A stretch of 43,649 nt of DNA, taken from positions 1,403,525-1,447,173 of the forward strand of contig NZ_JTIY01000002.1 in NCBI RefSeq assembly GCF_000818175.1. Reading direction: 5' to 3'. Of the stretch, positions 8,123 through 16,214 are shown in pieces (the stretch's first letter is position 1; each line of letters begins with the position of its first letter). A program made the position numbers and the translations under genes. Origin of the DNA: Streptomyces sp. AcH 505 (GTDB taxonomy: Bacteria > Actinomycetota > Actinomycetes > Streptomycetales > Streptomycetaceae). The notes under the pieces are model-generated. The model made no database searches. It saw nothing but the letters and a program-made list of their open reading frames with translations, and was not told the origin of the DNA.

Positions 8123-9094
8123 CTACCTGCCGCGAATCTCGTCGATCCGAGCCTGCTCCCACCAGTCCTCGAGCATGTCCAGTCGCCTCACGGAGGGTTC
8201 CACGGGGCGCAGGATCCGGTCCAGGTTGATGAAGGGGACCATCACGGCGGCGAGCGATGACGTCTTCGACCTCAGTCCCTCCGCCTGCCGTGACCAGGAC
8301 TGCAGATGCCGGGAGGCAGCGCTGATTTCGCTGAGGAGGCGGCCGACGGCGTCGTCCGGGACCGGCACGTGCGCCCCCTCGAAACCCCTCAGCAGTCCCT
8401 GCGCAGTGGACACGGCCGCGGAGATGGCCTGGACGCGCCGCGTCGCGTGGTCGCAGAATCGGCGGCCCATTGCTTTCAGATCCAAGTCCATGCCTTCAAC
8501 GAGCCGGCCCACAAGCTGCTGTGGGGTCACGACCGTAGCCGTACCGGAGGCCCGCATCGCCCAGGCGAGGGGTCTGTGGCGGGCAAGGAGCTCGTTGGCC
8601 AAGAACCTGTAGGCGAGCACCAGATCGGCAATCAGGTCCGGCTCCAACTCGTCTTGGTGGTAGGCCCCGTTACGGTATTCATGGAGCCGGTCGAGGACTT
8701 CGCGTTCCTGGAAGCTCAGATAACCCACCTGCACGAGGTACTTGGTCGTTTCATGCAGATGCTTGTCCATCTTCCGGCGCCGATCCGGCCCCACGTGTTC
8801 GTCGACCCGTCGGCTCAGTTCCCCGTCGAGTTCCCCTCCGCTTGCACGGAACTCGCGCATCTCCTCGACGACGCTGTCTGCGACCTGCAGAGCGAGCCTG
8901 GTGTTGACCTCACGGCCCATCACCACCTCGGCCAGATGATCGAGCAGGATGAGAGCGAGCCTGTCGTGCGCCTGGTCTCCTGCCGCGGCACACCGCTGAA
9001 TCTCAGCAATCTCGACCGCGAGCCAGTTCCACTGCTCGGACTGCAGCACTGCGACGCGATCCCAGTCGTGTGCGAAAGGCTGCGTAGGCGGCAT
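8123..9094 (-). CDS. All-helical protein with HEPN RX4H motif
   Basis: 323 aa, predicted largely alpha-helical throughout, with no signal peptide or TM segment. Residues 139-149 read EYRNGAYHQDE. R141-N142-G-A-Y-H146 is the RX4H motif with a polar residue after Arg, as in the active site of HEPN RNases (RloC, LsoA, Las1, type III Csm6). The flanking sequence (LDRLHEYRNGAYH, then LIADLVLAYRFLAN) also has the helix pattern expected around that site. If real, this is a metal-independent RNA-cleaving toxin or effector. No obvious antitoxin such as an MNT nucleotidyltransferase is adjacent. The start is the ATG at 9094; no strong Shine-Dalgarno is evident. It is oriented opposite to its neighbours. 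Family assignment is tentative. Confidence 0.55.
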   Translation of the reverse strand: MPPTQPFAHDWDRVAVLQSEQWNWLAVEIAEIQRCAAAGDQAHDRLALILLDHLAEVVMGREVNTRLALQVADSVVEEMREFRASGGELDGELSRRVDEHVGPDRRRKMDKHLHETTKYLVQVGYLSFQEREVLDRLHEYRNGAYHQDELEPDLIADLVLAYRFLANELLARHRPLAWAMRASGTATVVTPQQLVGRLVEGMDLDLKAMGRRFCDHATRRVQAISAAVSTAQGLLRGFEGAHVPVPDDAVGRLLSEISAASRHLQSWSRQAEGLRSKTSSLAAVMVPFINLDRILRPVEPSVRRLDMLEDWWEQARIDEIRGR

Positions 9095-10259
9095 GCCGTC
9101 AGCATCTCACCGGCCAGCCGTCACTCTGACGAGGGCGGCGCGCCGGGGTTGAGGGAAAACGTGGTCGAGTACGTCAAGCGGCCTGCGCGTACGGCATCGT
9201 CGAACCAGGCCACGAACCGGTCCGCACCTAAGGGGTGGGGCAACCTCGGCCGCGGTGTTGTGCGCCCACGTGCTACGGCCCGGCCAACTGCGCCTCACGG
9301 ACGCAGCTCCCGCCCAGTCGGTACCCCCCGTAGGCCCGCCGAGCTCCCGCAGCGCACAGGCGGACGAATATCCCGAACCCACCGTATGAGTGTCGACCTG
9401 ACCGTGGCTGGAATCCCTGCGGGCTCAAAAGAAGCCGATCCGGTCAGTTCCCGCCAACCGGCCTGCGGTCAGCGGACAAATATCGTCTCGCTGCCCAGGG
9501 GACTGTCATACCCCGACGCTATGCTCCGCGCCGCACCGAGGCCTGCGCCCACGTCGGCCCTGACATTGTCGTGTTCATGCCATCGAGTGCTGTGGTCCGA
9601 TACGGACGTCGGCAATCGGCCCTCGCGTAGTGCGTCCACCGTCCGGCCCGATCCCCGATGTGCAGCAAGTCGGGCGGTCAACCCCGTGACCTGCACCTTG
9701 TTCCGTGCGGGTCAGGTGGCCGCACGGCTGGGGGAGCCGGTGTCACCGCTCCGACGCCCTGCCGCATCGTGACGGGAATGAGCACGGGGTTCTCCTCGGT
9801 GAGGGTGAGCTGCTGCCGGCATACAACGCGGAGACGACACAGGAAGGGAGAGGCGTACCCCAGTCTGCATGTGCCTGACATGTCCTACGTCCGGGCTACG
9901 CGCGTTGCATCCGCGAGCGAGGGAAAGACCAGAAATAGACAGGCTGTTCGATGCCCGTCATAGGTTCATGCCATCCGGTCCGACACACCGGAACACCCCC
10001 ATCAGCCCTTCCCTGTCGGCATCCACCCCGTGCCCTCAGCGATCAGGCCCTTCTGCGCGGATGGCATCCGGCTCCCGCCGTCACACCCAGATGCGACGTG
10101 GCCCGGTCCGCCTCGGCCGGCATGCGCTCGCCCAGGCAGTTACGAAACAGGCAGCAGCCGCCGGCAGTCCGCAGGGCTGGTACGGCGGGGCTTGCCGACG
10201 CGACATCTGGGCGGTGCCCGATCACCACCACCGACTTACCGGCACATGGAGAAAAGCCA
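9095..10259. other. 1.2-kb region without a convincing gene
   Basis: Open frames exist on both strands but none has protein-like composition, a ribosome-binding site or a known motif. The stretch separates the HEPN-like gene from the transposition operon and is where the left end of that element could lie. It contains a 12-bp direct repeat (separate entry) and several GGTCAG-containing segments near 9440-9475, but I could not define a terminal inverted repeat or target duplication. Confidence 0.5.
9573..9975. repeat. 12-bp direct repeat pair GTTCATGCCATC
   Basis: GTTCATGCCATC occurs at 9573-9584 and again at 9964-9975, 391 bp apart, each preceded a few bases upstream by a GTCRT-like segment. 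Repeats of this kind near the edge of a Mu/Tn7-like element would be candidates for transposase-binding sites. With only two copies, chance is not excluded. Confidence 0.3.
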
Positions 10260-10832
10260 ATGGGATTTGGACAGTTGGGTGCCGAAGGCATCGAGGGAGG
10301 GCGCGCACTGGCCGAGAGTCTGGACAGGCGGACCTTTGAGTACGACGTCAGCTGGCGCCGCAGCGAGGAGGAACGCCTTGCGCAGGCAGTGAAGTACCTG
10401 ATGACGAAGAAGTCCGGACCTGACACTCTGCGGGCGTACGGAATCACCGCGGACACCGGGACCCTCACCGCCCTGCTGTCAGCAGAGCAGACTCCTGTCC
10501 CGGGCCAACAGCAGCGTCTGGAACAGGCTTTCCGCGCACTGCGCCGCCACAACGTCGCTCCACATCTGACAGGTGTGCTCGACCGGAAGCGCGGCGCCCG
10601 GCGCGGCACCAGGATCGAGATCCATCCCGTCTACCAGGAGGGGGTGCAACCTTCGCACCGGCGCGACCTGCGGGTGCGGCACAAGAACATCTGGAGGTGG
10701 AAGCCGATCGTTCAGGCATGGGCGGCCCAGGACTCCCTGGTGATGGAGGACCTGTGGCAGGAGCTCATCAGCGACATGGACTCCGACTACCGCTCGTACC
10801 AATACGTGGGACACATCGGCATCTGCGGCTGA
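10260..10832 (+). CDS. Unrecognised DNA-binding-like protein heading the transposition operon
   Basis: 190 aa from ATG 10260, with GGAGAA 8 nt upstream. No family recognised. Residues 38-75 (ERLAQAVKYLMTKK, then TLRAYGITADTGTLTALLS) could be an HTH. Residues 110-155 are very basic (RKRGARRGTRIEIHP, later RRDLRVRHKNIWRWKP). The C-terminus is acidic then aromatic. Its general order (HTH, basic middle, helical C-terminus ending in a short beta stretch) is loosely like the Tpg-type protein at the other end of this operon, but I cannot show homology. It ends 71 nt before the transposase gene and is probably co-transcribed, so a role as regulator or accessory subunit of the element is plausible. 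Confidence 0.55.
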   Translation: MGFGQLGAEGIEGGRALAESLDRRTFEYDVSWRRSEEERLAQAVKYLMTKKSGPDTLRAYGITADTGTLTALLSAEQTPVPGQQQRLEQAFRALRRHNVAPHLTGVLDRKRGARRGTRIEIHPVYQEGVQPSHRRDLRVRHKNIWRWKPIVQAWAAQDSLVMEDLWQELISDMDSDYRSYQYVGHIGICG

Positions 10833-10903
10833 CCCCTTGCGCCGGAGCGCGACCGAAACGGCGCCGCTTTTGTCCCCCCGCAACATGATGAAGGGAGCCG
10901 CCC

Positions 10904-12499
10904 GTGCACCGGGCACCCCCCAGCACTCCGTCAACCGACGAGGACTGCGACCGGACCCGCCGACACCACAAGAAGGCGCTGCTGACCGCCGGAGTAAGGT
11001 CCCTGATGGTCCTGCGGCAACGTGGCGAACTGTCCAGCGCCGAAGTGGATTTGGTCGCCCGCACTGTGGGGGTCCATCCGCGAACCGTGTGGCGGCGCCT
11101 GGAAAAGGCGAGCGCCTCGGGCACCGCGGAACTCTCTCAGCGCTCCCGCTTCACGGTCACCGACGAACTGCGTGTCAAACTCGCCTATTACCGCGGCAAC
11201 GTCAAACGTGTCCACGATGAACTGAAAGAGGAAGCCGCCGACAGCAAGGATGTACCGAGCCTGTCCACACTGCACCGAGCCATACACCGGGACATGGTTC
11301 CGGGCGACCTGGCCGGTCTGCGGCAGGGCATCCCGGCCTCCCGCGCCTTCGACCCATACCTGAGCCGACCACCCACCCGCCGCAACGAGGAGTGGGAAGG
11401 CGATCACAAACAGGCCCCCGTGCTGGTCTGGGCGGACGGACGGCTGGTCAAGCCCTGGGTGACATGGTTCTGCGACTGCCACACCGGCATGGTCATGGGC
11501 TGGGCGGTCACCCCCCACTACCCTCATCGCGGATCGATCCTTGCAGCACTGCGCGCCTGCATCCTCACCGGCGACGTCCACGGCCCAGCCGGAGGTCTTC
11601 CCACCCGCATCCGCATCGACCGAGGCAAGGACTTCCTGTCCCGCGCCGTCACTGAGGCTATGGGAAGTCTCGGTGTCCACGTCCAGGCCCTGCCGCCCTA
11701 CACCCCCCATCTGAAAGGGAGCATCGAAAACCTCAACCTCGCCGCCACCACCATGTTCTTCTCCACACTGCCCCGCTACACCAAAGCCCAGAAACTCGAC
11801 ACCAAACGCCGCGTGGGTGAGAACGACCCGGCTCTGACATTCGAGGCCTTCGTCGAGCTCTTCGAGCGATGGGTCCGCACCCGCAACGCCGAACACCGCA
11901 TGGACAAACACGGTGACCAGAGCGCCCTGGAGAACTGGAACAGCGACGAAACCCCTCTGAACGAACCACCTCGCGAAGATCTGGACACATTCCTGCTGGA
12001 AGCCGCCCGCTCCACCCGCATTATCAGCGGCCACGGCATCCGCTGGGACAACCGCGACTACGTAGGAGCCTGGATGACCGGCCGCGCCGGCACCGAAATC
12101 CGGGTCCGCTACCAGCCCCACCACACCCGGACCGTCGAGGTCTTCCACGCCCGCACCGGCGAACGTCTGGGCACCGCCCACCTGGCAGACGAGGCCAGCG
12201 AGGAAGAGATCAACGACGTCTACCAGGCCCGCGACGAACGCGTACGCCTCCTGCGCCGCGACCTGACCGCAGCGAAGAGGCTGCGCCGCCGCCGCTATCA
12301 GGCTGTCACCCAAGCAGGTCCCGCACGTACCGCGGGCACCATGACCCGCAAACAAGCCGCGGAAGAACTGCGCGCGACCCAATCCAGGCGTCCCGATGAC
12401 GACGGTGTACCTGCCGACTACATGCCCCGCCGGATGATCCCCGGCGCCCGCTGGGCCATCCCCTCCCGGCCCGCCGAAACACCCCCGGAGACCTCATGA
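10904..12499 (+). CDS. DDE transposase of Mu/Tn7 (TnsB/TniA) type
   Basis: 531 aa from GTG 10904, with AAGGGAG 7 nt upstream. Residues 26-130 contain HTH segments (VARTVGVHPRTVWRRLEKA) for end recognition. The RNase H-like catalytic core has D167 (EEWEGDHKQ), D239 (RIRIDRGKDF) and E275 (HLKGSIENLN). The last two are separated by 35 residues, the D-35-E spacing of rve-family transposases. Residues about 375-430 (HGIRWDNRDYVGAWM, then a VRYQP strand) are the Mu transposase C-terminal beta-barrel. The catalytic triad looks intact. It is followed by AAA ATPase genes with 4-nt overlaps, as tnsB-tnsC or tniA-tniB pairs are. Best described as a TnsB-like transposase; the target and ends of its element are unknown. 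Confidence 0.9.
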   Translation: MHRAPPSTPSTDEDCDRTRRHHKKALLTAGVRSLMVLRQRGELSSAEVDLVARTVGVHPRTVWRRLEKASASGTAELSQRSRFTVTDELRVKLAYYRGNVKRVHDELKEEAADSKDVPSLSTLHRAIHRDMVPGDLAGLRQGIPASRAFDPYLSRPPTRRNEEWEGDHKQAPVLVWADGRLVKPWVTWFCDCHTGMVMGWAVTPHYPHRGSILAALRACILTGDVHGPAGGLPTRIRIDRGKDFLSRAVTEAMGSLGVHVQALPPYTPHLKGSIENLNLAATTMFFSTLPRYTKAQKLDTKRRVGENDPALTFEAFVELFERWVRTRNAEHRMDKHGDQSALENWNSDETPLNEPPREDLDTFLLEAARSTRIISGHGIRWDNRDYVGAWMTGRAGTEIRVRYQPHHTRTVEVFHARTGERLGTAHLADEASEEEINDVYQARDERVRLLRRDLTAAKRLRRRRYQAVTQAGPARTAGTMTRKQAAEELRATQSRRPDDDGVPADYMPRRMIPGARWAIPSRPAETPPETS

Positions 12500-13647
12500 C
12501 CTCCACCACTCCCGGCCCCACCGGGACCGAGCGCACCATCAACACGCAAGGACACATCCGCTGGCAGGGCCACACCTACGCCCACCCCCTCACCGCCGCC
12601 CGTGCCGGCTCCCGCGTCACCGTACGGCCCCACCCCCGCCAGGGCGGAGGACTTGACGTGTATGACCCGGCCGGCGGCGGCCACATCTGCACCGCCCAGC
12701 CCACCACCAGCCCCTCCGCTGCGACACAACCAGACCCGGTCCCCGACGCCGTCACGGACCCCGACCCAGGTGACGGCCCAGCTCCACGGGCCGCAGATCC
12801 CCACGTGCCCGCTTCACCCGCATCCCAGGGAGCCCCAATGAACACGACCACAACTGCCGTCGTTGACGACAACGGTGACCCCGACTTCTACCTCAACCTC
12901 GCCGACGCGCGCGTCGTGGCCACCGAGGCCCTGCTGGAAGCAGGCGAGAACATCACCGACACCATCGACGCCCGCGCCATGAGCTGCATCTACGGCAACG
13001 CCGGACTGGGCAAGACCTTCTCCGTCCTGGCAGCCCTCAAAGAAGTCGCCCCCGACCTGGTCCTGCTCCTGCAGTTCCGCTCCCGCCCCACCCCGCGCGA
13101 CATCCGCATGGAACTGTTCGACGCCCTCCACCTTGAAGGTAAACCCCCCGCCCACCCCAGCGAGTTCGACCGACTCCTCAAGCAGTCCCTGACCCGCCGC
13201 CCCTACGTACTGGTCTGCGACGAAGCCCAGCAGTTCAGCCGGGAATGCTTCGAGTTCGTCCGGCACCTGTGGGACACCGGCAGAGGCAAGACCAGGCCCG
13301 CAGTGCTCTTCGTCGGCGGCGAGGAGTGCTACAAGACCCTCTACAACGAGCCCGCCCTGGCCTCCCGCATCTATATCTGGCAGGAGTTCACACCGATGGA
13401 ACCCGACGAGGTAGTCAAGAACATTCCCCTCTTCCATCCGGTATGGGCCACCGCCCCGCCCGAGCTGATCAACTACATCGACCTGGAAGCAGGCGGCGGC
13501 ACCTTCCGCATGTGGTCCAAGATCACTCACCACGTACTCGAAGGCATGAAACGCCGCGGCCTGACCGAGGTGGACGAGACCGTCGCGCGCTGGGCGCTGC
13601 GCCGTGCCCGGCCGCCCCGCTCGGTGCGACGTGACGAAGACCGGTGA
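12496..13647 (+). CDS. AAA ATPase (TnsC/TniB-like) with N-terminal Mu-C-like barrel
   Basis: 383 aa, overlapping the transposase gene by 4 nt. Walker A is GNAGLGKT at 167-174 and Walker B YVLVCDEAQQ at 237-246. The sequence around them (FRSRPTPRDIRMELFDAL, RHLWDTG) fits the AAA regulators that activate Mu/Tn7-type transposases (MuB, TnsC, TniB). Residues 20-67 (HIRWQGHTYAHPL, VTVRPHP, LDVYDPAGGGHICTA) repeat the W..Y..L..G..V.VR..P...V.VYD pattern of the Mu-C barrel of the transposase itself. They are joined to the ATPase by a Pro/Asp-rich linker (68-114). An internal ATG at 12838 (M115) with its own GGGAG could give a second product, the ATPase alone. It probably selects target DNA and activates strand transfer. 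Confidence 0.85.
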   Translation: MTSTTPGPTGTERTINTQGHIRWQGHTYAHPLTAARAGSRVTVRPHPRQGGGLDVYDPAGGGHICTAQPTTSPSAATQPDPVPDAVTDPDPGDGPAPRAADPHVPASPASQGAPMNTTTTAVVDDNGDPDFYLNLADARVVATEALLEAGENITDTIDARAMSCIYGNAGLGKTFSVLAALKEVAPDLVLLLQFRSRPTPRDIRMELFDALHLEGKPPAHPSEFDRLLKQSLTRRPYVLVCDEAQQFSRECFEFVRHLWDTGRGKTRPAVLFVGGEECYKTLYNEPALASRIYIWQEFTPMEPDEVVKNIPLFHPVWATAPPELINYIDLEAGGGTFRMWSKITHHVLEGMKRRGLTEVDETVARWALRRARPPRSVRRDEDR

Positions 13648-14453
13648 CCGCCGCCTACCGGGCCAGCCGGACCACCACAATCACTACCGCATACGGAACA
13701 GCCCGCCAGTCCCGCCACCACCTCAACCTCACACACGCCCGCACAGTGCACACCGCCCAGGTCACAGCCGCCGCCGCAGCTATGGAAGCCACCGTCACCG
13801 ACCAGAGCATGATGTGCCTGGCCGCACCCCCAGGAGCCGGCAAGACCTTCACCCTTCACACCGTCCTGGACCAGCACCCCACCTGGCAGACCATCCGGCT
13901 CCTGCCACGGCCCCAAGCCCGCCCCGACGACATACGCCGCAGCCTCCATCACGCCCTCGACCTGCCCGGCCCGCCCCCGAAAGATCCCGGAATCAGCGAC
14001 GACCTGATCCGCAACACCCTCCACCACCCCCCACGGCTGCTGATCGTCGACGAAGCCCACCAACTGTCCGCCTCCTGCCAGGAATACCTGCGTTACCTCT
14101 ACGACGATCCGCGCACCCAACTTGCCGTTGTCCTTGCCGTAAGCAGCCATCGCCTGCGCACCCTGCGCACCACCCCCGTACTAGCCAGCCGTGTCGCCAA
14201 CTGGCATGACTTACACCCCCTCACCGAGGAGGAGATCCCCACGGTCATCCCCGCCTTCCACCCGCACTGGAGGACCGCGAGCCCTGACGTACTGCTCCAT
14301 CTGAACCACGGCTGGGCGCACGGCAACTTCCGCCGCTGGGCCACCCTCACTCATCGCAGCATCAGCATCGCCCGACGCACCGGCCACACCGCTCACGACC
14401 CCGCAGTGCTCATGCGTCGCCTGACAGCCGGCCCCCACCTGGAGGCAGCATGA
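13644..14453 (+). CDS. Second AAA ATPase of the transposition operon
   Basis: 269 aa from GTG 13644 (GTGA overlap with the previous stop). Walker A is APPGAGKT at 61-68 and Walker B RLLIVDEAHQ at 131-140. The region after Walker A (TIRLLPRPQARPDDIRRSL) and after Walker B (QEYLRYLYDD) aligns with the first ATPase and with TniB/TnsC-type proteins. Two complete AAA subunits in one element are more than a minimal Mu or Tn402 set and resemble elements with paired regulators. It shares with the next gene product the layout between Walker A and B, so the two are probably paralogues. Confidence 0.8.
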   Translation: MTAAYRASRTTTITTAYGTARQSRHHLNLTHARTVHTAQVTAAAAAMEATVTDQSMMCLAAPPGAGKTFTLHTVLDQHPTWQTIRLLPRPQARPDDIRRSLHHALDLPGPPPKDPGISDDLIRNTLHHPPRLLIVDEAHQLSASCQEYLRYLYDDPRTQLAVVLAVSSHRLRTLRTTPVLASRVANWHDLHPLTEEEIPTVIPAFHPHWRTASPDVLLHLNHGWAHGNFRRWATLTHRSISIARRTGHTAHDPAVLMRRLTAGPHLEAA

Positions 14454-15604
14454 CACCGCCTCCGGCCGATCTGCCGACACCATCACCCCAACACGCAGCT
14501 ACCGAGCAATGGGTCCCTTCATGGCTCCCGGAGGCGTACCCGACGCATCCCTCTGTCACCGTCGTCTTCACCCCACGAGACGAACCGCACTACATGCAGA
14601 TGGCGTTCGCCGCCCACCAGCCCCGCTACGGGCACATCACCGTTCACCCCACGCCCCTCGGGACAGGCTCCTACCTCGCCCACGACCTGATCCGCGCCCT
14701 CGGCAAACACCTGCCCATCCCCAGCGCCAACCACGACCAGCCAATGTGGATCAACCACACCGACCGCAGCTGGCGTATCGCTGCCGCATGGATCTTGACG
14801 CTGGGCATCACCCACCTGACCCTCTGCCGTGCCCATCGCATCAGCGCCCCCCAATGGGAATACCTTCTGGCACTCAGCGCACGCACCGGCACCCACCTGA
14901 CCCTCCTGTGTAACGCGCCGATCCCACACGCAACGGCCCGCCTACAGGCCACCATCACCCACCAGTACATCGACGATGACCTGCCAGCCGCAGCCGCGCA
15001 CTGGCGGCTTCCCCCCAGCCCCGAGGAATTCACCGGCTACCGATGGTGGCAGCAGACCGCCAGCTACCCGCCCCTGGAGAGCGAACGCTGGTTCCGAATG
15101 CCCACCGAGCCCGCACTACCACGAACCGGGGAACGGTTCGCGCCACTGCCCGATCTACCCGGGCACATCCTGCGGCTGCCCGCTCCTGGCGCCCACCAGG
15201 ACTATCCCCACCCGCACATCGCCCAGGTAGCCAGCCGAATCCACAGCCGCATCGCCCACCCCGTCCACGCCGCATGCGTCGCGCTCCGGGCCCTGACCGG
15301 CTACAGCAACACCCAGATCACCAACCTGCGCACCCAACCAGGCGACGCGCTGCCCTCACTTCCCGCATGGGCGTCCATCCTGATGGACGCAACCCGTCAC
15401 CTGGCCGAACTGCGAGGCCACCCTGACGCCCCTAATCCGCTGGCCACCCCAACGTGGGAACACCCCGACATCGACCAGGCCCTGCAGGCATGCCGGCTCC
15501 TTCCCTCCCCGCCCATCCGCGGGCGCCGCAGCCCCCCGCCAACCCGACAGCCCCCAGCCGCCCGGGCTACCACACGCACACCACAAAATCCCAGCGCCCT
15601 GTGA
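14450..15604 (+). CDS. Degenerate AAA-like protein (probable pseudo-ATPase)
   Basis: 384 aa with a 4-nt overlap to the preceding ATPase gene. No usable Walker motifs are present, but the order of elements follows its neighbour. HITVHPTPLGTG (62-73) leading into AHDLIRALGKHLP aligns with TIRLLPRPQARP leading into RRSLHHALDLP. THLTLCRAHRIS (121-132) aligns with RLLIVDEAHQLS, with Cys-Arg in place of the catalytic Asp-Glu. WEYLLALSARTGTHLTLLCNAP then follows the ATPase pattern. The upstream segment where Walker A should be has lost the GKT. About 100 C-terminal residues are helical, then Pro-rich. It lacks the Cys/His zinc fingers of TniQ, which argues against that identity. A non-hydrolysing structural subunit of an ATPase ring is the likeliest reading. 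Confidence 0.6.
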   Translation: MTPPPADLPTPSPQHAATEQWVPSWLPEAYPTHPSVTVVFTPRDEPHYMQMAFAAHQPRYGHITVHPTPLGTGSYLAHDLIRALGKHLPIPSANHDQPMWINHTDRSWRIAAAWILTLGITHLTLCRAHRISAPQWEYLLALSARTGTHLTLLCNAPIPHATARLQATITHQYIDDDLPAAAAHWRLPPSPEEFTGYRWWQQTASYPPLESERWFRMPTEPALPRTGERFAPLPDLPGHILRLPAPGAHQDYPHPHIAQVASRIHSRIAHPVHAACVALRALTGYSNTQITNLRTQPGDALPSLPAWASILMDATRHLAELRGHPDAPNPLATPTWEHPDIDQALQACRLLPSPPIRGRRSPPPTRQPPAARATTRTPQNPSAL

Positions 15605-15614
15605 AGGGACCTTC

Positions 15615-16193
15615 ATGCTCAACGACCTACACACCAACTCCATCGCCGACGCGATCGACATTGCAGATGCCCACCACTGGACGCGTCAGCCACCCCGCTC
15701 GGACCACGCGCGCCTGCGCTTCCTCCTGCGGCACCACACCAACATCCACACGCTGGCCGCCCACCTACACACCACCCCCGCCACGGTGGAGGAGATCCTC
15801 GCCCGGCGGGAGACCCCCAAGCCCGGCGGCCTGTTGCACAGGGCAATCGTCAAAGACCTCATCCGTCTGTGGCAGCCCAGAGTGCGCCATCGCATTCACC
15901 AGCAAGTCCTCGCCGGCCAGCACCTTGGCATGATGGTGCACTTCCGCGCCTGGTTCGGGTTCACCGGCTCAGCCGGTTCGTCAGACGAAGGCCGAGTCCG
16001 CCAGTTATCGCATGCTCTGTACCCCCCTTACCCGGCCCGCCTGTTCGACGCCCGGTACCGCAACGCAGATGAGGAGGAACTGCGAGACATCCTCGGGAAC
16101 GCCGTCGGCGAGGCCTACTTCAAAGTCTCACCGGTGGGCAGGCTGAACCAGGTGAGGCTCACCGAGATCGACTTCGTCGAGTTCGCGTACTGA
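15615..16193 (+). CDS. tpg-like: Tpg-like telomere terminal protein
   Basis: 192 aa from ATG 15615, with GAAGGGA 6 nt upstream. Its length and layout match Streptomyces Tpg proteins (about 185 aa), which cap the 5' ends of linear chromosomes and plasmids and prime telomere patch synthesis. Residues 33-66 form the HTH-like region. LWQPRVRHRIHQQ (85-97) matches the family WQPRVR..A...Q. FRAWFGFTGSAGSSDEGRVR (110-129) matches the RARFGYT....T.D..R motif, and T117 is at the position of the threonine I recall being reported as the nucleotide acceptor. YPARLFDARYRNADEEELRD (139-158) and the ending AYFK...TEIDFVEF also match. Tpg genes normally follow tap; here the gene follows, by 10 nt, transposition ATPases, and no Tap-like protein is visible. 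Confidence 0.85.
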   Translation: MLNDLHTNSIADAIDIADAHHWTRQPPRSDHARLRFLLRHHTNIHTLAAHLHTTPATVEEILARRETPKPGGLLHRAIVKDLIRLWQPRVRHRIHQQVLAGQHLGMMVHFRAWFGFTGSAGSSDEGRVRQLSHALYPPYPARLFDARYRNADEEELRDILGNAVGEAYFKVSPVGRLNQVRLTEIDFVEFAY

Positions 16194-16214
16194 GCCCTTC
16201 ATCCGTCCTTCCGC

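Larger units (their letters stand above)
10260..16193 (+). mobile_element. Mu/Tn7-like transposition operon carrying a Tpg-like gene
   Basis: Six plus-strand genes run almost without gaps: a DNA-binding-like protein, a DDE transposase, AAA ATPase 1, AAA ATPase 2, a degenerate AAA protein and a Tpg-like terminal protein. The four middle genes overlap by 4 nt each. This is the core of a transposon of the Mu/Tn7/Tn402 superfamily, but the ends are not defined. I found no convincing 5'-TGT...ACA termini, tandem transposase-binding sites or short target duplication on either side. The coordinates given are those of the genes only. Confidence 0.7.

Noticed and set aside
9869..10339. Plus-strand ORF before the transposition operon
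   Set aside because: Low-complexity Arg/Pro/Thr composition, and it overlaps the better-supported gene starting at 10260.
14450..15604. TniQ identity for the fourth gene of the transposition operon
   Set aside because: No CxxC/H zinc fingers and no TniQ signature; it aligns better with the neighbouring AAA proteins.
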